This document shows, in pieces, positions 35,246-47,699 of a stretch of DNA of 64,000 bases. The position numbers and the translations under genes are program-made. Origin of the DNA: Scolanthus callimorphus (taxonomy: Eukaryota; Cnidaria; Anthozoa; Actiniaria; Edwardsiidae); the NCBI GenBank assembly GCA_033964015.1, contig CM066924.1, forward strand, positions 372,001 through 436,000, given 5' to 3'. Every line of letters starts with the position of its first letter. Position 1 is the first letter of the stretch. The notes below the pieces were generated by a model. That model saw nothing but the letters and a program-made list of their open reading frames with translations, had not been told where the DNA came from and did not search any database.

Positions 35246-35357
35246 TTATGCTGTAGAGGTGTAAGCCAGAGTGGCAATCTCCACTGCATCTCTCACGCCT
35301 GGGTTTGCTTGCAGAGTGTACCTCTCCAACTTGAGCATGGTGAGGTTATCTTTAAGT
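35246..35357 (-). CDS. Candidate last coding exon of an unknown gene
   Basis: After acceptor GCTTCGTAG the frame reads LKDNLTMLKLERYTLQANPG, then VRDAVEIATLAYTSTA and a TAA stop at 35248-35246. The composition looks like a real helical protein end, and the acceptor is plausible. The incoming phase must supply two bases. I do not recognise the protein and cannot connect upstream exons. The exon at 37149-37235 on the same strand is the only candidate partner in view. Confidence 0.4.
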
Positions 35358-35361
35358 CTAC

Positions 35362-35545
35362 GAAGCACAGTTGATGTAGTGGCTAAGCACTCGCCTCTTA
35401 CTTCTGCCACCCGGGTTTAGTTCCCTGTTGGGACACAGAGACATTTCTTCTGTTTCTTAACTGTGGATTGAGTTTGGTCAGTTTGTTGTCTTGTTAGAAG
35501 CTTGTGTTCCCTTAGATTTAAATCTTGGTGATGTGAAAGTTTTTT
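35362..35545 (+). mobile_element. tRNA-like SINE
   Basis: An A-box-like TAGTGGCTAAGCACTCGCC (35378-35396) and a B-box-like GGGTTTAGTTCCC are followed by an unrelated T/G-rich tail. It abuts the candidate exon above. Confidence 0.45.
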
Positions 35546-35694
35546 TTTGGCTTACTGTGCACTGAATTAGTTAAAGGTATAAGTATTTTGTGTCTGAAAC
35601 CAGGAAAAAAAAAAGAACATTGCAAGAAACAAATAAATAGGCCATGGAGTAAAAGGCATTCATAAAGGCATTTGGATAATATAACACGCCGGGC

Positions 35695-36672
35695 CTATAA
35701 GGATCAAAAATCGCCGGGGTTTGTTCTAACTCTGTGAGTTTTAATCCAATCACTACCAAATTTCACATGCAAATAGTACTCATGAAATCAACAAACACTG
35801 TCATTTTAGAATTTTCAAATTAACGAATTTTGGCGGGAAAATGACGTCATCAATCTTACACCAAAATTGCAAATCAATCATATGAACTTTTTATGACATG
35901 GATATGAAAGAGCTCATTGAGATAGCCACAAACCGAAAAGAGTATTGAAATATCTCTTTCCCTTGAGAAGTTATGAGTATTTTAAGTTGCAATGTCCGCC
36001 ATTTTGTTTTGGTCAGCGGTCCGTGGAAATACAAACTTAAAATATCCATAACTTCTTAACGGGATGAGATATTTCAAAAATCTTTTCGGTTTTGTGGCTA
36101 TCTCAATGAGCTCTTTCATACCCGATTCTCAAAAATTTCATATGATCGATTTGAAATTTTGGTTTAAGATTGATGACGTCATTTTCCCGCCAAAATTCGT
36201 TAATTTGAAAATTCTAAAAAGACAGCGTTTGTTGATTTCATGAGTACTATTTGCATGTGAAATTTAGAAGTGATTGGACTAAAACTCACCAAGTTAGAAC
36301 AAGCCCTGCAATTTTGTACCGGCTGCCAATGGCTGCCATTTTGTCTAAAAAACAAAATGGCGGACATTGCAAATTTAAAATATTAATAACTTCTCAAGGG
36401 AATGAGATATTTCAAAAGTCTTTTCGGTTTTGTGGCTATCTCAATAAGCTCTTTCATCAAGTCATAAAAATTTCATATGATCGATTGAAATTTTGGTGTA
36501 AGATTGATGACGTCATTTTCCCTCCAAAATTCGTTAATTTGAAAATTCCAAAATTACTATGTTTGTTAATTTCATGAGTACTATTTGCATGTGAAATTTG
36601 GTAGTGATTGGATTAAAACTCACAAAGTTACAACAAACCCCGGCGATTTTTGATCCTTATAGGCCCGGCGTG
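35695..36672. mobile_element. 978-bp three-armed fold-back element with TAA duplication
   Basis: The outer ends CACGCCGGGCCTATAAGGAT and its inverse are flanked by TAA. Arm A (35695-36010) is repeated inverted at 36020-36340 and again, in the orientation of the second arm, at 36355-36672. Shared words include CACATGCAAATAGTACTCAT, GATGACGTCATTTTCCC and CCGCCATTTTGTTTT. The three arms differ by scattered substitutions. There is no coding capacity; TWA duplication suggests PIF/Harbinger mobilisation. Confidence 0.8.
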
Positions 36673-37148
36673 TAATTAATTAGGGGCATGTACTTTTAGC
36701 AAGCTAAAATGTAGGTTTTTGATGTAGAGTTTTGTTTTGGCCCTCAGCAAAAGCCAGACAGTCATCAGAAGTCCAACAATATGCATCCATGGAGTTAACT
36801 CTTGCCCGGATTTTCAAAATAAATAGCTCTCAATTATCTTTTAAAGATTTCAAGATATTTAAAGATTCATGTTTGTAACGAATCAAGATCGCTTCTTATT
36901 TTTGAGTAGAGAAACTCGATTTTTTACTTTGTTTAGCAACAGGAATCACAGATTTATACCGAATCTCGGCTAAATATACAAACTAGACACATTAGAGATA
37001 TATCTTTCTGTCGTAATGGGGAATAAATAGTTTCAAAGAGACAGGAACATTGGGTAAGGTTGGTTGTTATAATATATCGGTCAAGTCGCCACACTGTCCC
37101 CGAACTGTCGAGGCAGACGAGCGACAGACAAAAATATTGAAAAAATAC

Positions 37149-37235
37149 CTGGTTTGCGGCATCGGAGTACTCTGACATCCCATCAGCATCAACAAATCGA
37201 CCCTCTGCACAGTTCCTTGTCAAATCATGGTTCAT
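37149..37235 (-). CDS. Candidate first coding exon with TATA promoter
   Basis: From ATG 37235 the frame reads MNHDLTRNCAEGRFVDADGM and then SEYSDAANQ to a CAG|GTATTT donor, 29 codons in phase 0. A TATAAATA box lies 27-37 bp upstream on the same strand. I do not recognise the protein, and downstream exons are uncertain; 35246-35357 may be the end of the same gene. The intervening DNA is mostly the three-armed element. Confidence 0.35.
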
Positions 37236-37261
37236 AAGATGGGTTTTAAGTTCTTATCTTA

Positions 37262-37272
37262 GCCTATTTATA
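37262..37272 (-). promoter_or_regulatory. TATA box
   Basis: TATAAATAGGC reads on the minus strand, about 30 bp before the ATG at 37235, so the 5' leader would be very short. Confidence 0.4.
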
Positions 37273-37839
37273 CTCCGATTCGCGTAATCCAAGATGGCGG
37301 CTCATTTCAGGATCCAACAGCATTCATATATGTCACGCAAGTGTGTGAACTTCCGATTGGCTATATTTTCACCGGCTGTAAACTTTGACGACTAGGCTAT
37401 AGCCGAAATCTGAGTATCGTGTACTGCTGATTGGCTAAATACACACTGATTGGCAGCTGTCAAAGGTGCGTTTTGCGACTGAAAGAGGAAAAATACGACG
37501 AAAGCCCATTTTATACCTCGGGCCTTCCACCGGAAGCCCGAGGAATTAGAGCTCTGCATGCTCTCGCCTCTAAAACCCATGCCTCTCCACCCTCCCTTCA
37601 CACTCAAATAATTTCTGTTTCGCTATCCACATTACATATGTTTTTCCCTGATTGTAAGTGTATTCGCAATTTGCTTATAATGAGTAATTTGTGCCCTTTG
37701 AGGGTTTTGAGAAGTCATCAGCTTGTGTTGTTAACATTGTGTTATTCATGTGTTGTGTGGCACACTCGGAAGGGAACTTTTAAATTTGCCTCGGGCCGGA
37801 GTTGTCTTGCCTCAGAAAGGTATAGAAACTGAAGGCAAT

Positions 37840-40500
37840 TTTACAGTGATTTTAGGGCCGTTGTTTTAGTTATAGTTCATGCTTGCACAAAAAATAAACC
37901 CAAAGTTTTATATAAAAGAGGTTTTATTTCACTAAAACACGTCTTGTTTTGCATAAGAGTATAAGTTTGTATACGATTGCTGTGGGTATTTGCTACGTAT
38001 TTTTCATGTACAAGTTAGTTTTAGCCATCGGCTACGCGTAAAGCAAAAGATAAATACGTTGAGCAACGTTCTTGCGCTCAAAACGTAACCAAAACTTATA
38101 TTTATTCTCCTTACAATTCATTTAAAATACCAAATGGCTTTTGTACTTTCTCGTTTGCTTTCTTCGTTTTGTTGACAACTTTGCCATATTTTTCAAAACA
38201 TCGATGAACGATATGTGGTAACAATCGATGTGCAAAAACGTGTTTCGCTATTTCTACCTTCCGAAAAATTGTCTCAGCATAACGTGTGCTGTCTTTTACG
38301 GCAGAGGAAGATCTTAAGGCTAATTTCCTCGATTTATATGCAAACTGTCATAATTTCCTTTAGGGGAAGTTGAGGGAGGAATATTTAATGATAGCTGGAG
38401 GGTTTCCGTGTCTTGTAACACAAGCACTCGATAAGTGCTCTCTTCGTCCAGTTGTACTAGCGGATCTTTAGGAGATATTCAAGTGTTTTCTCAAGTGCTG
38501 CAACCTGTTTGCGTCGAGAGTTTCTGAGAAGACACTTGGGAAACAATTCTTATTAAACAGAATTGTAACTTGAGGAGGAAAAAGAAGGGATGGTTGCTTT
38601 AGTGTGCATAATGTATGACTTGTTGAGTTGCAAGTACTGTAGATAATTGTAGTAGCATTTAAGTGGGCTCTTGGTCTTTCGAAAGCGAGCATGAATATCT
38701 TTCTTTTTCGCTCATTTTAGATGCCAAGCTCGATTTTATTTTCCCTATTTTTGGGGTATTTCGTGCAAGAATTCCAGCGGTTTTTGCATCATCTTTTGTT
38801 ATTTGAAAAACGCGTTTCAAGTTGGTTAGCATATCTAAGACGTATCCCCTTTTTCTAACAAATAACAACATTATTCATCATCTGTGTTTATCTCACTCGG
38901 CCCTATAGACTTACATGGCAAAAACCCAAAACTCAGCGTGAAGTATGTTGTATTTTCCCAAACGTTTATCATAGTTCATATCACTTTGTTGTCACCAAGT
39001 TTGTTTTCGCTTCTCAGGAACACCCTAATTACGCTGGGGTTATTCCATTTTCAATAGACTAAACTAATTACTGTTTTCGCATTTTTAAGACACGAGAGTA
39101 TTCACTGAACAGTTATTTCTGTTTCGAAAGACGTTTTCTCTTGAAACCTCCCCCTTCTAAGTGACTCTTTTTCTTCACTCAAAAGTCTTGAATTCACCTT
39201 GTCTTTTTTCCGATCTTTATTTATTTATTTACTTAATGTTCGATTCATCTTTTTCCGGTGGATAATACCGAGAAGCACATCTAAAATGTAATCATTAATT
39301 GTTAATTATATAAAATTTCAGGAAGAATACAATAAATACGCTAAGTAATATTTCACAAACACATTTTATCTCGTTGGGACAAAAGTTATGGTCGCAGTGT
39401 AAAAGGTGTGACCCTCGACGACCATGAAAAAAACACTACATGCAAATACGAGACTACTTTTACAAACATTCCTAAATTCAACAAATGGTCTTTCTCATTT
39501 CGCATAATACATCGTGAAGTTTAAAAGCTTTGTCCTTGGAATTTATGTTCATTTACGTATGAAGACAAGCAAATACATGAAAGTCTTGCTGGCAGGGTTT
39601 TTAGTGATCGCTGGATGTTTCAGTGAAATTAGATGCAACAGGTAATTTTGTACATCAACTGAAAACCGAGAAAAAAAAAGCTTCGTAGCTCTGCTATTTG
39701 CCAAAAAAAGAATTTGCCATACGTTTATTTTAGAAAATAGATAAATAAATAAATACACTCCGCTTTCACCCACTATTTTGAGTATCCAAATATCATTTTA
39801 GCTCTCGTATTTAGCTATATTATTTCATGGCCTGTGTTGAATAAAGAAAACAAACCCGTCACTTCTAATCTAACTTCCACCCTAAAACATAAACACTAAA
39901 TTATAAATATCAATTTGCCCTCAGGGCAACAAGCAAAGATGCTAGCAGGGGCACCAGCTAAGCACGTGTAGAATTTAAACGTTTTTTTCTAAACATCTCA
40001 CTTGAAGGGGCCACCCTAAATTTCCTGTGCAAGTTTGTGACAAAGACTTTTATCTCCTTGTATCCTATTGTTTTGTCTAAAGCTAGTGTTAAAAAATAAT
40101 GACTTTTCGCCTTAAACAACTAGTTCTTTTGCAGTAAAACCAGAAAGCTAAAGTACATCGGTTGCCCAATCTTTCTATAATCCTTTTCACAACGAAGTTG
40201 GAACCAAATGCATACTAAGAACCGATCTCCTAAATTAGTTATCTCTCCTTTCCCGTTTTTAATAATTAAACCATATCTCGAAATATGAACATTCGCACGT
40301 ATAATGTCGAAACCCTTATTCATGACTTGCCGTTTGCAATGCCGTGTGCTCGCTTGTTATACTTTTGTTTCTTTTCTTTGTTCTAGCGACAAATTACGAG
40401 GTCTTGACCTGAGCTAGCTAATGCATCTCGTCAACTTGTTTTTGTGCTAAGTTCCTTTTATGAAGTTCCCTGGGCACCAGAGCGTCAAAACTTCACCCTT
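37840..40500. other. No gene recognised
   Basis: AT-rich single-copy-looking sequence with an AAAT microsatellite at about 39740. Only short ORFs without recognisable content occur here, including one of 67 aa at 40323-40120. Few inverted repeats are visible, unlike 27-37 kb. Confidence 0.6.
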
Positions 40501-40780
40501 TCGGGTTTACATCCAGGGCATTATCAAGTTCTACCGTTTAAATATCTCGAGACTTTATACGAGCTGGACGCCTTAAAACTATCTCTGTATCTAGCTTTCT
40601 GATTCGCACATAGACTGTTACACACGTGCCTTTTTGATTTCGAAAGTGTACTGCTTGATACCCTCGGACCCCACGAAAAGCGTCCTTTAATATCTTCATA
40701 TCGTTTGCTTGAAGACACAGACGGTGCAATGACGTTATAAAATAGGCGCCGTTTCCCGATTGCATTCACTACACCTAAAC

Positions 40781-41155
40781 CTGAATCTGAGGTTTAAAAA
40801 AACTGCGATGTTCATATAGCGTTTTGGCTTCCTCTATACTAGTCAAACTCCCGAAATTCGCTACGACAGTTTCCGTACTTCTACCGACTGTAACCAAAAG
40901 CAACATGCACTTATGGTGTGTTGTTATTTTCACCATGTGAAACTTTTCCGTGATTTCGGCCTTGCTGAGATTGCGTTCGGAAGTTTGAATGGTGGAAGCC
41001 TTTTGAGTGTTTCTTGGCATGTTGGCACCTGAATTGAGAAGCGAGAATTATGAAAGTGTAGTGTAAAAAAATAATAAAACTGGGATGTGGGGATGACCAT
41101 CCCCAGTCGGAGCCAGTACTTACAACACTAGCACACAAATAATTACACTTCAGAA
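40781..41155 (-). CDS. Candidate small gene: leader exon, short intron, coding exon
   Basis: TATAAATACG (41190-41181) with an inverted CCAAT just upstream forms a promoter. A leader exon would end at 41124 before GTAAGT. A 95-bp intron ends in a long pyrimidine stretch and AATTCAG at 41029. Exon 2 (41028-40781) starts coding at ATG 41020: MPRNTQKASTIQTSERNLSK, later VTVGRSTETVVANFGSLTS, 80 codons to a possible CAG|GTTTAG donor; read on without splicing, it stops one codon later. The genomic continuation 40765-40538 is open in the same frame (GYQAVHFRNQKGTCVTVYVR) and may be part of a third exon, but no good acceptor is seen. Family unknown. Confidence 0.35.
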
Positions 41156-41372
41156 AGGAATAAACGCTATATTTGAATCCCGTATTTATAGTTTATCCAA
41201 TGCGTGGCACAACACGTTCTCATTTTGGACCGTGGTGGTACATATATTTCTTGTCGATCTAGAGTAGATTTGTACTGCAAACTTTTAGTTTATTTCCCAG
41301 GAACTGAGTCAATTTACTGAGAAATATAAAGAGCAAGCTTATCTCAGCAGCTGAAGTTGTTTGGCAAATTTT

Positions 41373-41447
41373 TCCCTGCTAGCAGAGGCCTCTTTTCTCT
41401 GAACCTCAGCCAGCGAAATGCAGAGAAAGGGGCATCTGCTAGCAAAG
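41373..41447. repeat. Hairpin element with GCTAGCAGAGGCCTC ends, copy 2
   Basis: It matches 20483-20564, with a stem of CTGCTAGCAGAGGCC against GCATCTGCTAGC and an internal CAGCGAAATGCAGAG. Confidence 0.6.
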
Positions 41448-41449
41448 AA

Positions 41450-44400
41450 GGCAAAGTTTAGATCGTGTGCAATTTATTACCGGGCTGCACGCGTGGTATG
41501 CCCGAGCTACCTGCAGTCGTAGCCTATTATTTCAAAGAGCTGACGGCATGCAAGTCATCGATCATATTTAATAGTGGCACATGATTTATTGTGAGGGTGG
41601 GCGGAGAGTCGGTGCAAATTGTGTTGACAGTAATGGAGATTGATTGAACTTAAATGAATTTGACAAATGTAATTACTTTGCCTCATCCTGCCCAATGACA
41701 TATTGTACCAAAACTCCATTCTAGACAAATGCCTCAGGTACCCGAAGTCTCTATGCGAGAAAACATGAAAATAGTTCCCCAACTTGACATATATCGGTGC
41801 CTATATTGATTATGCTTTCTGTACACGCTTAAAACAGTTAACAATCCCGCACCCCCTGGACCGACAGGCGGGACAATGCGATAAAGTACTTCTATTGATT
41901 AGATCGTCACTGTTTTGATTATGGCATGACAAGGACAGGAAAATATATTGTCCAGGCAATTATTCAGCACCTACGGCCTCGCCTATAAAAACGCACCACA
42001 TCTGTTTTGGCCCGACGACGAGATCATATAAATTATTACCAGTTTTTGAGAAAAAAAGCGGACTTGGATTAATCAGTTTTTAAGAAAATAACTGTCCTCG
42101 GGGGAAGAACTGGACAAATAGGTCCTCTCTGACAGATAGTATTTTGTGGGTATGAGGTACGCTATTTTTATTGTTAGGGAGAGTGGTGAAATAAAATTCC
42201 TGAACAGGGGAACAGCTCTTTACCTCGCTCAATACAACCCACTTATCCTAATAAGTGTTTCACAACTTTCTGGAAAAAAGTCAACGATGAAAATTGGCAC
42301 AAAACATAACGGATATGCCATTAACTTAATTACCATCTGTAATTTGAATTTCAAAAGGACTCTTTCAGGAAGTTATTTTCTTAATAGCGATATTGTTCAT
42401 GCTAGCTGTAGGGCCATTATCAACCTTAGAAAATATATAAATTCCTTTGCACTTTTTATTGCCAGAAAGACAACCAGGCAGGTGATTTCGAAACGGATAT
42501 TGCACAACTCTGCTGTCTGTCCACTGCGAAAACGTCGGAAAAACTTGACATATGAACTACAATTAGGCATGCTTTATTTCCAAAACTCTATTTCCAGCTC
42601 TCAGTTCGTTTGCTCAAGAAATCCCTGACCCTGTCTAGTTTTTGTCACTTCTATTGTTGTGTGCTTAAAGCAGAGAGTTGAACAATGCTAGGACAAGCCT
42701 TGAGAGAGTAAACAAAGGCTACTGCCCAACTAATCGCTAGCTCTGGGGGGTCGCATTTCTGCACAACTTCTTTGTCAACTTACACAAATAGACATAATCA
42801 CAGGCCTCATTTCGCGGATATTTTAAGCGCTTCCAACTGGTCTGTAGGAATTCAGGTAATTTCACAACACGTGCTTTGCTGGTGGGACTGTTTGAACTTT
42901 CTACACAAGCATTGCACATCAATTTTTGCTGTAACTAATTTCCCAATAAAAGCATTAAAATTGACAGCTTGTATATAGGTTGATCAAGTTGACCCTTTGC
43001 GACGAATGCTGTTGTGAGGGTGTTCTAAAGTCAAGGCAAAGTCGAAAATTAAAATACTAAACGACTCGATATAAGAGATGTAACTTTTCTGCCTTTTTAT
43101 AAATTCTGACCAACTTTGAAAGCAATTTGGGGATGATATTTTGCACATCTAATTAGGCCCTGCCCGTGGGGTCGATACGTTTGAGGTTGTTCGCTCCGCC
43201 TACTAAATTAGCCCTATCTGCCGACGGTACTTCCATATGTTAGAAAAACCCTCATTGCCACTTCCCTGTTAATATTAATATGGAAAAATGCTATCATTTA
43301 GAGTCTAAGAAGGGAATTATAGCAGGCTGGATGGTGGTTTTGGCGTTCGAGGCCGGTGTTTTGCTTTTATGGGTTGAGACTAGATAAGCGTGGTTGCTTT
43401 TAAATTCGAATCAACACTTCGTTGCCAGTTCTAAATCACCGAAGCAAACAACCTCAATTATAAAAAATAAATGGCTCGTGAAGCCGACAGCAAGTGGTGT
43501 TTATAAGTATAAACACTGCGGTACATTATAATTCAACTAAATAACAAGTCAAATACTGTTCTTTTTCGCCATCTGTTTCCCATATTTTCAAGACCAAGAA
43601 ATAATACGAAAATGCCGAAAAGAATTTCACAAAACATCACACAAGGGAAAGATTCCATATTTTCTCTTTTCGCGTTGTTTTAAAACCGCTATCGCACCCG
43701 CGGCGCTCAACTCATTTGGTTTATGTTTTCGACGAATTGGCTCGTGTTGAAACCCTTACACCAATTTGGACAATATCCTCGATACCCCCGAGATAACCCC
43801 AAGTTTTGTTCATTCCATTGGCGTTCAATATCACTTTTTATCGACCCTCTTGTCATAATATAAATTTCGCGATAGAATCAAAGGTCAAAATTAGGAGCAA
43901 AGCGATTTAACGCTGAATTGCTTTGTGGTGGGTTATCACGTCTGGCGATCTCGCGGCGCGAGTAGAGGAGGGTTCCGCCTTGAAACATCCTAAACACAAC
44001 CTCATGAGACTCAATTGTTATTCCGGTCAAATAATGAGATCATTTATAACATGGTTTTATTCATGTAAACCACATCCTCAACTACACTCGCGTGCGACCA
44101 AGACACTTCACAGACAACACTTTGAACGCTCTTATCGAAGCACAAACGAGCGATCTAAAAACAATTTGAATTGCGCATTCAAACAGTGCGAAACAAACTA
44201 CTATCAATTCAATCTGTTTTGCCCTGCTCCCATGCGGTTCCCTGCTAGAAATACATTTATTTATTTGTAGCTTTTCCTCCGCGCTGTGATTTTGGAGCGT
44301 CTAGCTTGTTAATTGTTTGAGCATACAGTGTGTATAAATAGCACCCCGTATTAGCTAAGAATTCTGTAATTTGTAGCCCGAAAATAGCGGCAAAGTTTCG

Positions 44401-45480
44401 AGGATTAAATCTTCATCCATGTGACTTGGAAAAATATTAACTTTCGACCCCTGCCGAGTTTCACAAAGGCGAAAAAAGGTTACTCCCACACTTCTGTACT
44501 GTAGCTATGCCTGTTAGATATGGGCTGATAAGTTTAAGCTTTGAGAAATGTCTCGCTAAAGTATTCAACGCTTCTAGTTCAGGTCAAACGCGCGGAGTTA
44601 TGCCGAACTCTAGCGCGCTACGGCTCACAAACAATCTATCACAATAATTTGATAAGACCACTTTAGATCAAAGCTCTGGTAGAGCCGTCATCCACAGAGA
44701 TGATGGAGCTGAGTTTAATCTTTTTGATGTCTTATTTCTCTCGTTTGTTGTCTTTCATGAACCAAAGTGTCAGATTTCTCCCTCGATAAATCTCTAGAAG
44801 CGATTGCATCGGACACGAAGCAAAGCCTAATCGGACCACCACTTAGAATTGAACTGAGGTTCATAAGTTTTGTTTATAGTTTTGAGCGTTTCGGCTTAGC
44901 TCGAAGCAGTGGGGGTAAAAATAGGAAATAAGCTTCTTAACTAGGAAAGGAAACTGCAAGTTATCTAAATGAACAGCACAGCGACTCCTTCAAAATCACA
45001 TCAACTTTAATTTCGATTGTGCGTGTGGATTGTAATTGTGGGGCGATCTACGGCAATGTCGTAGTCGATAATTCAAGTCATAAATTAATTCGTATGGAAA
45101 TGTTTTGAAAAACCTACATAGAGACGTAGATTAATTATTCGCTCGACTATTTGCAGACGGTTTTTTCTTGAAAATATTAAACTTGTAGAAATATACTTCA
45201 TATTAGTGTGTTTTCTCTGATTAGATTTACAAACTGTACAGCAACTCCATGAAAAGAGAGCCCGTCTTTCCTCATTGGAATATTTACAAATAGCGAACGT
45301 GAAACTCTCGTGTCCAGACGGTTATTCTAGTCTTAAAATAAATTCACTTAGCGAGAGAATTGTCTTACGAAAAGAATAAACTTAATTTGACTAAGGCAAA
45401 GAAAGAATTAAGTGAATGTTTTTGTTGAGTAAGGAATAATTCTGTATGTTTCAGCGTGCGGTTCGAGCGCTATAGTCACG
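41450..45480. other. No gene recognised; sequence downstream of RGM
   Basis: It contains an AT-rich 158-aa ORF (from ATG 42152) of random-looking composition and a plus-strand TATAAATAG at 44334-44342 with no convincing exon after it. The part next to 45480 should hold the RGM 3' untranslated region. Confidence 0.55.
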
Positions 45481-45482
45481 CG

Positions 45483-47378
45483 TTATCTTGGAGTTAGCCA
45501 TCTTAGTAGCAACGTAGTACATAACACAGCTATTACAGTGCTCGTCGGTTCGCACGTATTGCTGGAGGCAGTGTTATTCTTATGTCTTGTATCCGTGACA
45601 TGGTCGCCCGCCTTTGGAATGGTAACATTGTAATTTTGCAGATCATGTACCGTTCCTATCGGATCCATAAGAAACGCATCATCCAACGCAGATTTCGCAG
45701 CCAAGGCGAAATTAGAATCCCCGGTTGTTAGCAAGTCAAACATGCAAGAATCCAGATAAAACCCTGCTAATTTAGAGTCTTTGCATTTTTGCTGTGCTTC
45801 CCGTCGCGAAATTTTCATTTTCGGTAACGCCGCCGAGAGCTTTTGCTCCGTGTATGACAGTAATTCTCTGTAGTCAATTATTTGATGTCTCGGGCAACCT
45901 TGAACACACAGTCCATATGCAGCACCGTGTTTTGTAATTTCCAGAGGCATGTGAACATGAAAGGTCAGATATTGCCCGACTTGTCGGACTACTATATCGG
46001 TGGCGATGTGGCACAGTCGTATTTTGATGGATAAATCTTTCTCGACCTCTATTCGGACACCACATTCTGTAGATCCAGTGAGGGTTGTGCCATCATCGAA
46101 CACAGCAGGTAGCGAGTAGGATTTCGCTTTGTAGATTTTCTGCTCGACACAACTATCAGCGTGGTCGTTGATAATTACTGTAATCTAGAAACAGAATAAA
46201 ACAACACAAATTTTAGGGGTTTTCGATGGAAATTACATCCTATTGTGTGCCCTTCCAAATAGCTTAGATGATGGATGGGTTTGTTTCATAGTTAAATTAC
46301 ATGCCGATTCATTCTTCAGGCGCTGTGAATAGTATACAAAGCCCTAACGGTGTACTCTTACTTCTACTGAGATTAGCACGAAATTAACTCAACAACAAGT
46401 TACAATATGAAATCGACAAGCATCCGAGCAATCTCCTTAACTATCAACAACTCTATAAATCGAGAAAATCCCACGGATTCGAACATTCGTGTTACCAATC
46501 TCGTCCCGAAACAGTAGGACTCCAAAATTCATATGCAATGAAACTCGGATCTGCGTGAGTCCATACATTATGCAAAGCTATTTTTGTTTGTTGAACTGAA
46601 GTGTTGAAGAAAGCGTGAGTGAATTCTGGTGTTAGTTACCTTGCTCGTAGCTGTAGCACTCGATCCGTCTACTAGAGGCACGTTAGTGACTTGAACTACT
46701 ATATACTCGTTGTCGATTAAGGTCCAAGCTCCTTCAACGACACAAGTTTGCATAGCCTCGTAAAACGTTCGCAAGTGCGGGTCGCCGAATAAACCACAAT
46801 AACGTCTCGGCGTTGAATCAGAGTATATTCGCCTTGCTATGCACTTAGGTTTGTGTGTGGGTTTCGGTGAATTAGGCATTGGAGTGCTAGGCCTTGTAAA
46901 TATGTTCCACATTTCAGTCTCATTTTTCGGCAGTGAAATATTATTGCAGTGATGATTTCGCATAAGGACTGGAATCAAACTCCGCACTGTCAAATAATAA
47001 ATCGCCATCTTAGTTTCAGAGCGGCACGGTTTTTGGTACCGGTCTAAACAAAGTCTGTATAACTTGAGCGATGCGCATAATTTGAGTTCTGTAACCTTCT
47101 CTCGCTTCTCGTACGGTGTTGTGCACATTATTTGTACTGGACAGCCCATTCGATTTCTCCTTGAACTTCCTCGCGATCTCGGCCGAGCATCTGAAACTGT
47201 TAGAAAGTAAAAACATAATCGCGGGTTAGATCGGATCGGGGGCAATAGATAGAGTAACATTACAGACTGACAATCAAGCGAACTTGAGAATGTTTTTACC
47301 TTGTCCTAGCAGCGTGCATACTACCACCATTAGTAGAATTACACGCACTGGCAAGTAACACAGTGCTAAGCTAACCAT
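45483..47378 (-). CDS. RGM: Repulsive guidance molecule, three exons, complete
   Basis: GPI-anchored BMP co-receptor and neogenin ligand at the cell surface. Exons, read on the minus strand: 47378-47300, 47190-46640, 46184-45483. All GT-AG and in phase, giving 443 aa, the usual family length. Exon 1 is a signal peptide (VRVILLMVVVCTLLG). Exon 2 holds the Cys-rich N-terminal helical domain and then the partial von Willebrand D region with the autocleavage site GDPH (Asp163-Pro164) in CGLFGDPHLRTF, and VVQVTNVPLVDGSSATATSK. Exon 3 continues with DIVVRQVGQYLTFHVHMP, YGLCVQGCP and MFDLLTTGDSNFALAA, and ends in a hydrophobic GPI signal (VIAVLCTTLLLRWL). Vertebrates have several RGM paralogues; which one this matches cannot be told. 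No RGD motif is seen. It probably acts in BMP-dependent axis patterning, as RGM does in sea anemones. Confidence 0.95.
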
Positions 47379-47699
47379 TCCACCCCGTCAGTTGAAACTG
47401 CCAGAACATTTCTGCTGTTTATCTAGCACCAAAGCCGTACGCGACTGCCATGAAGCGCGACTTCGGACATCACACGAGCGGGTAAACCCTCTACCGCTGC
47501 AGAACCTCGAAAATGAGCCAATTCAGCTATCAATCAGAATTCTGACAGATCGAATACAAAGATACGAAAGTAACAAAGCCCGGCTTTCGGCGGTGGCCCG
47601 CCTTGCTTGACCTTATCTGCCTCAAGATAGCCCTGTTGAGTGGATTTGGAGGCCTTCAAAGTGCGAGACGTATAGTAAACCGATTCATACACAGAGCGC

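Noticed and set aside
36735..36850. Possible middle exon (RVNSMDAYCWTSDDCLAFAEG) for the 35-37 kb candidate gene
   Set aside because: No polypyrimidine acceptor and no donor in a usable phase.
42152..42628. 158-aa plus-strand ORF
   Set aside because: Random-looking composition, no domain, no promoter or splice support beyond a distant TATA-like word.
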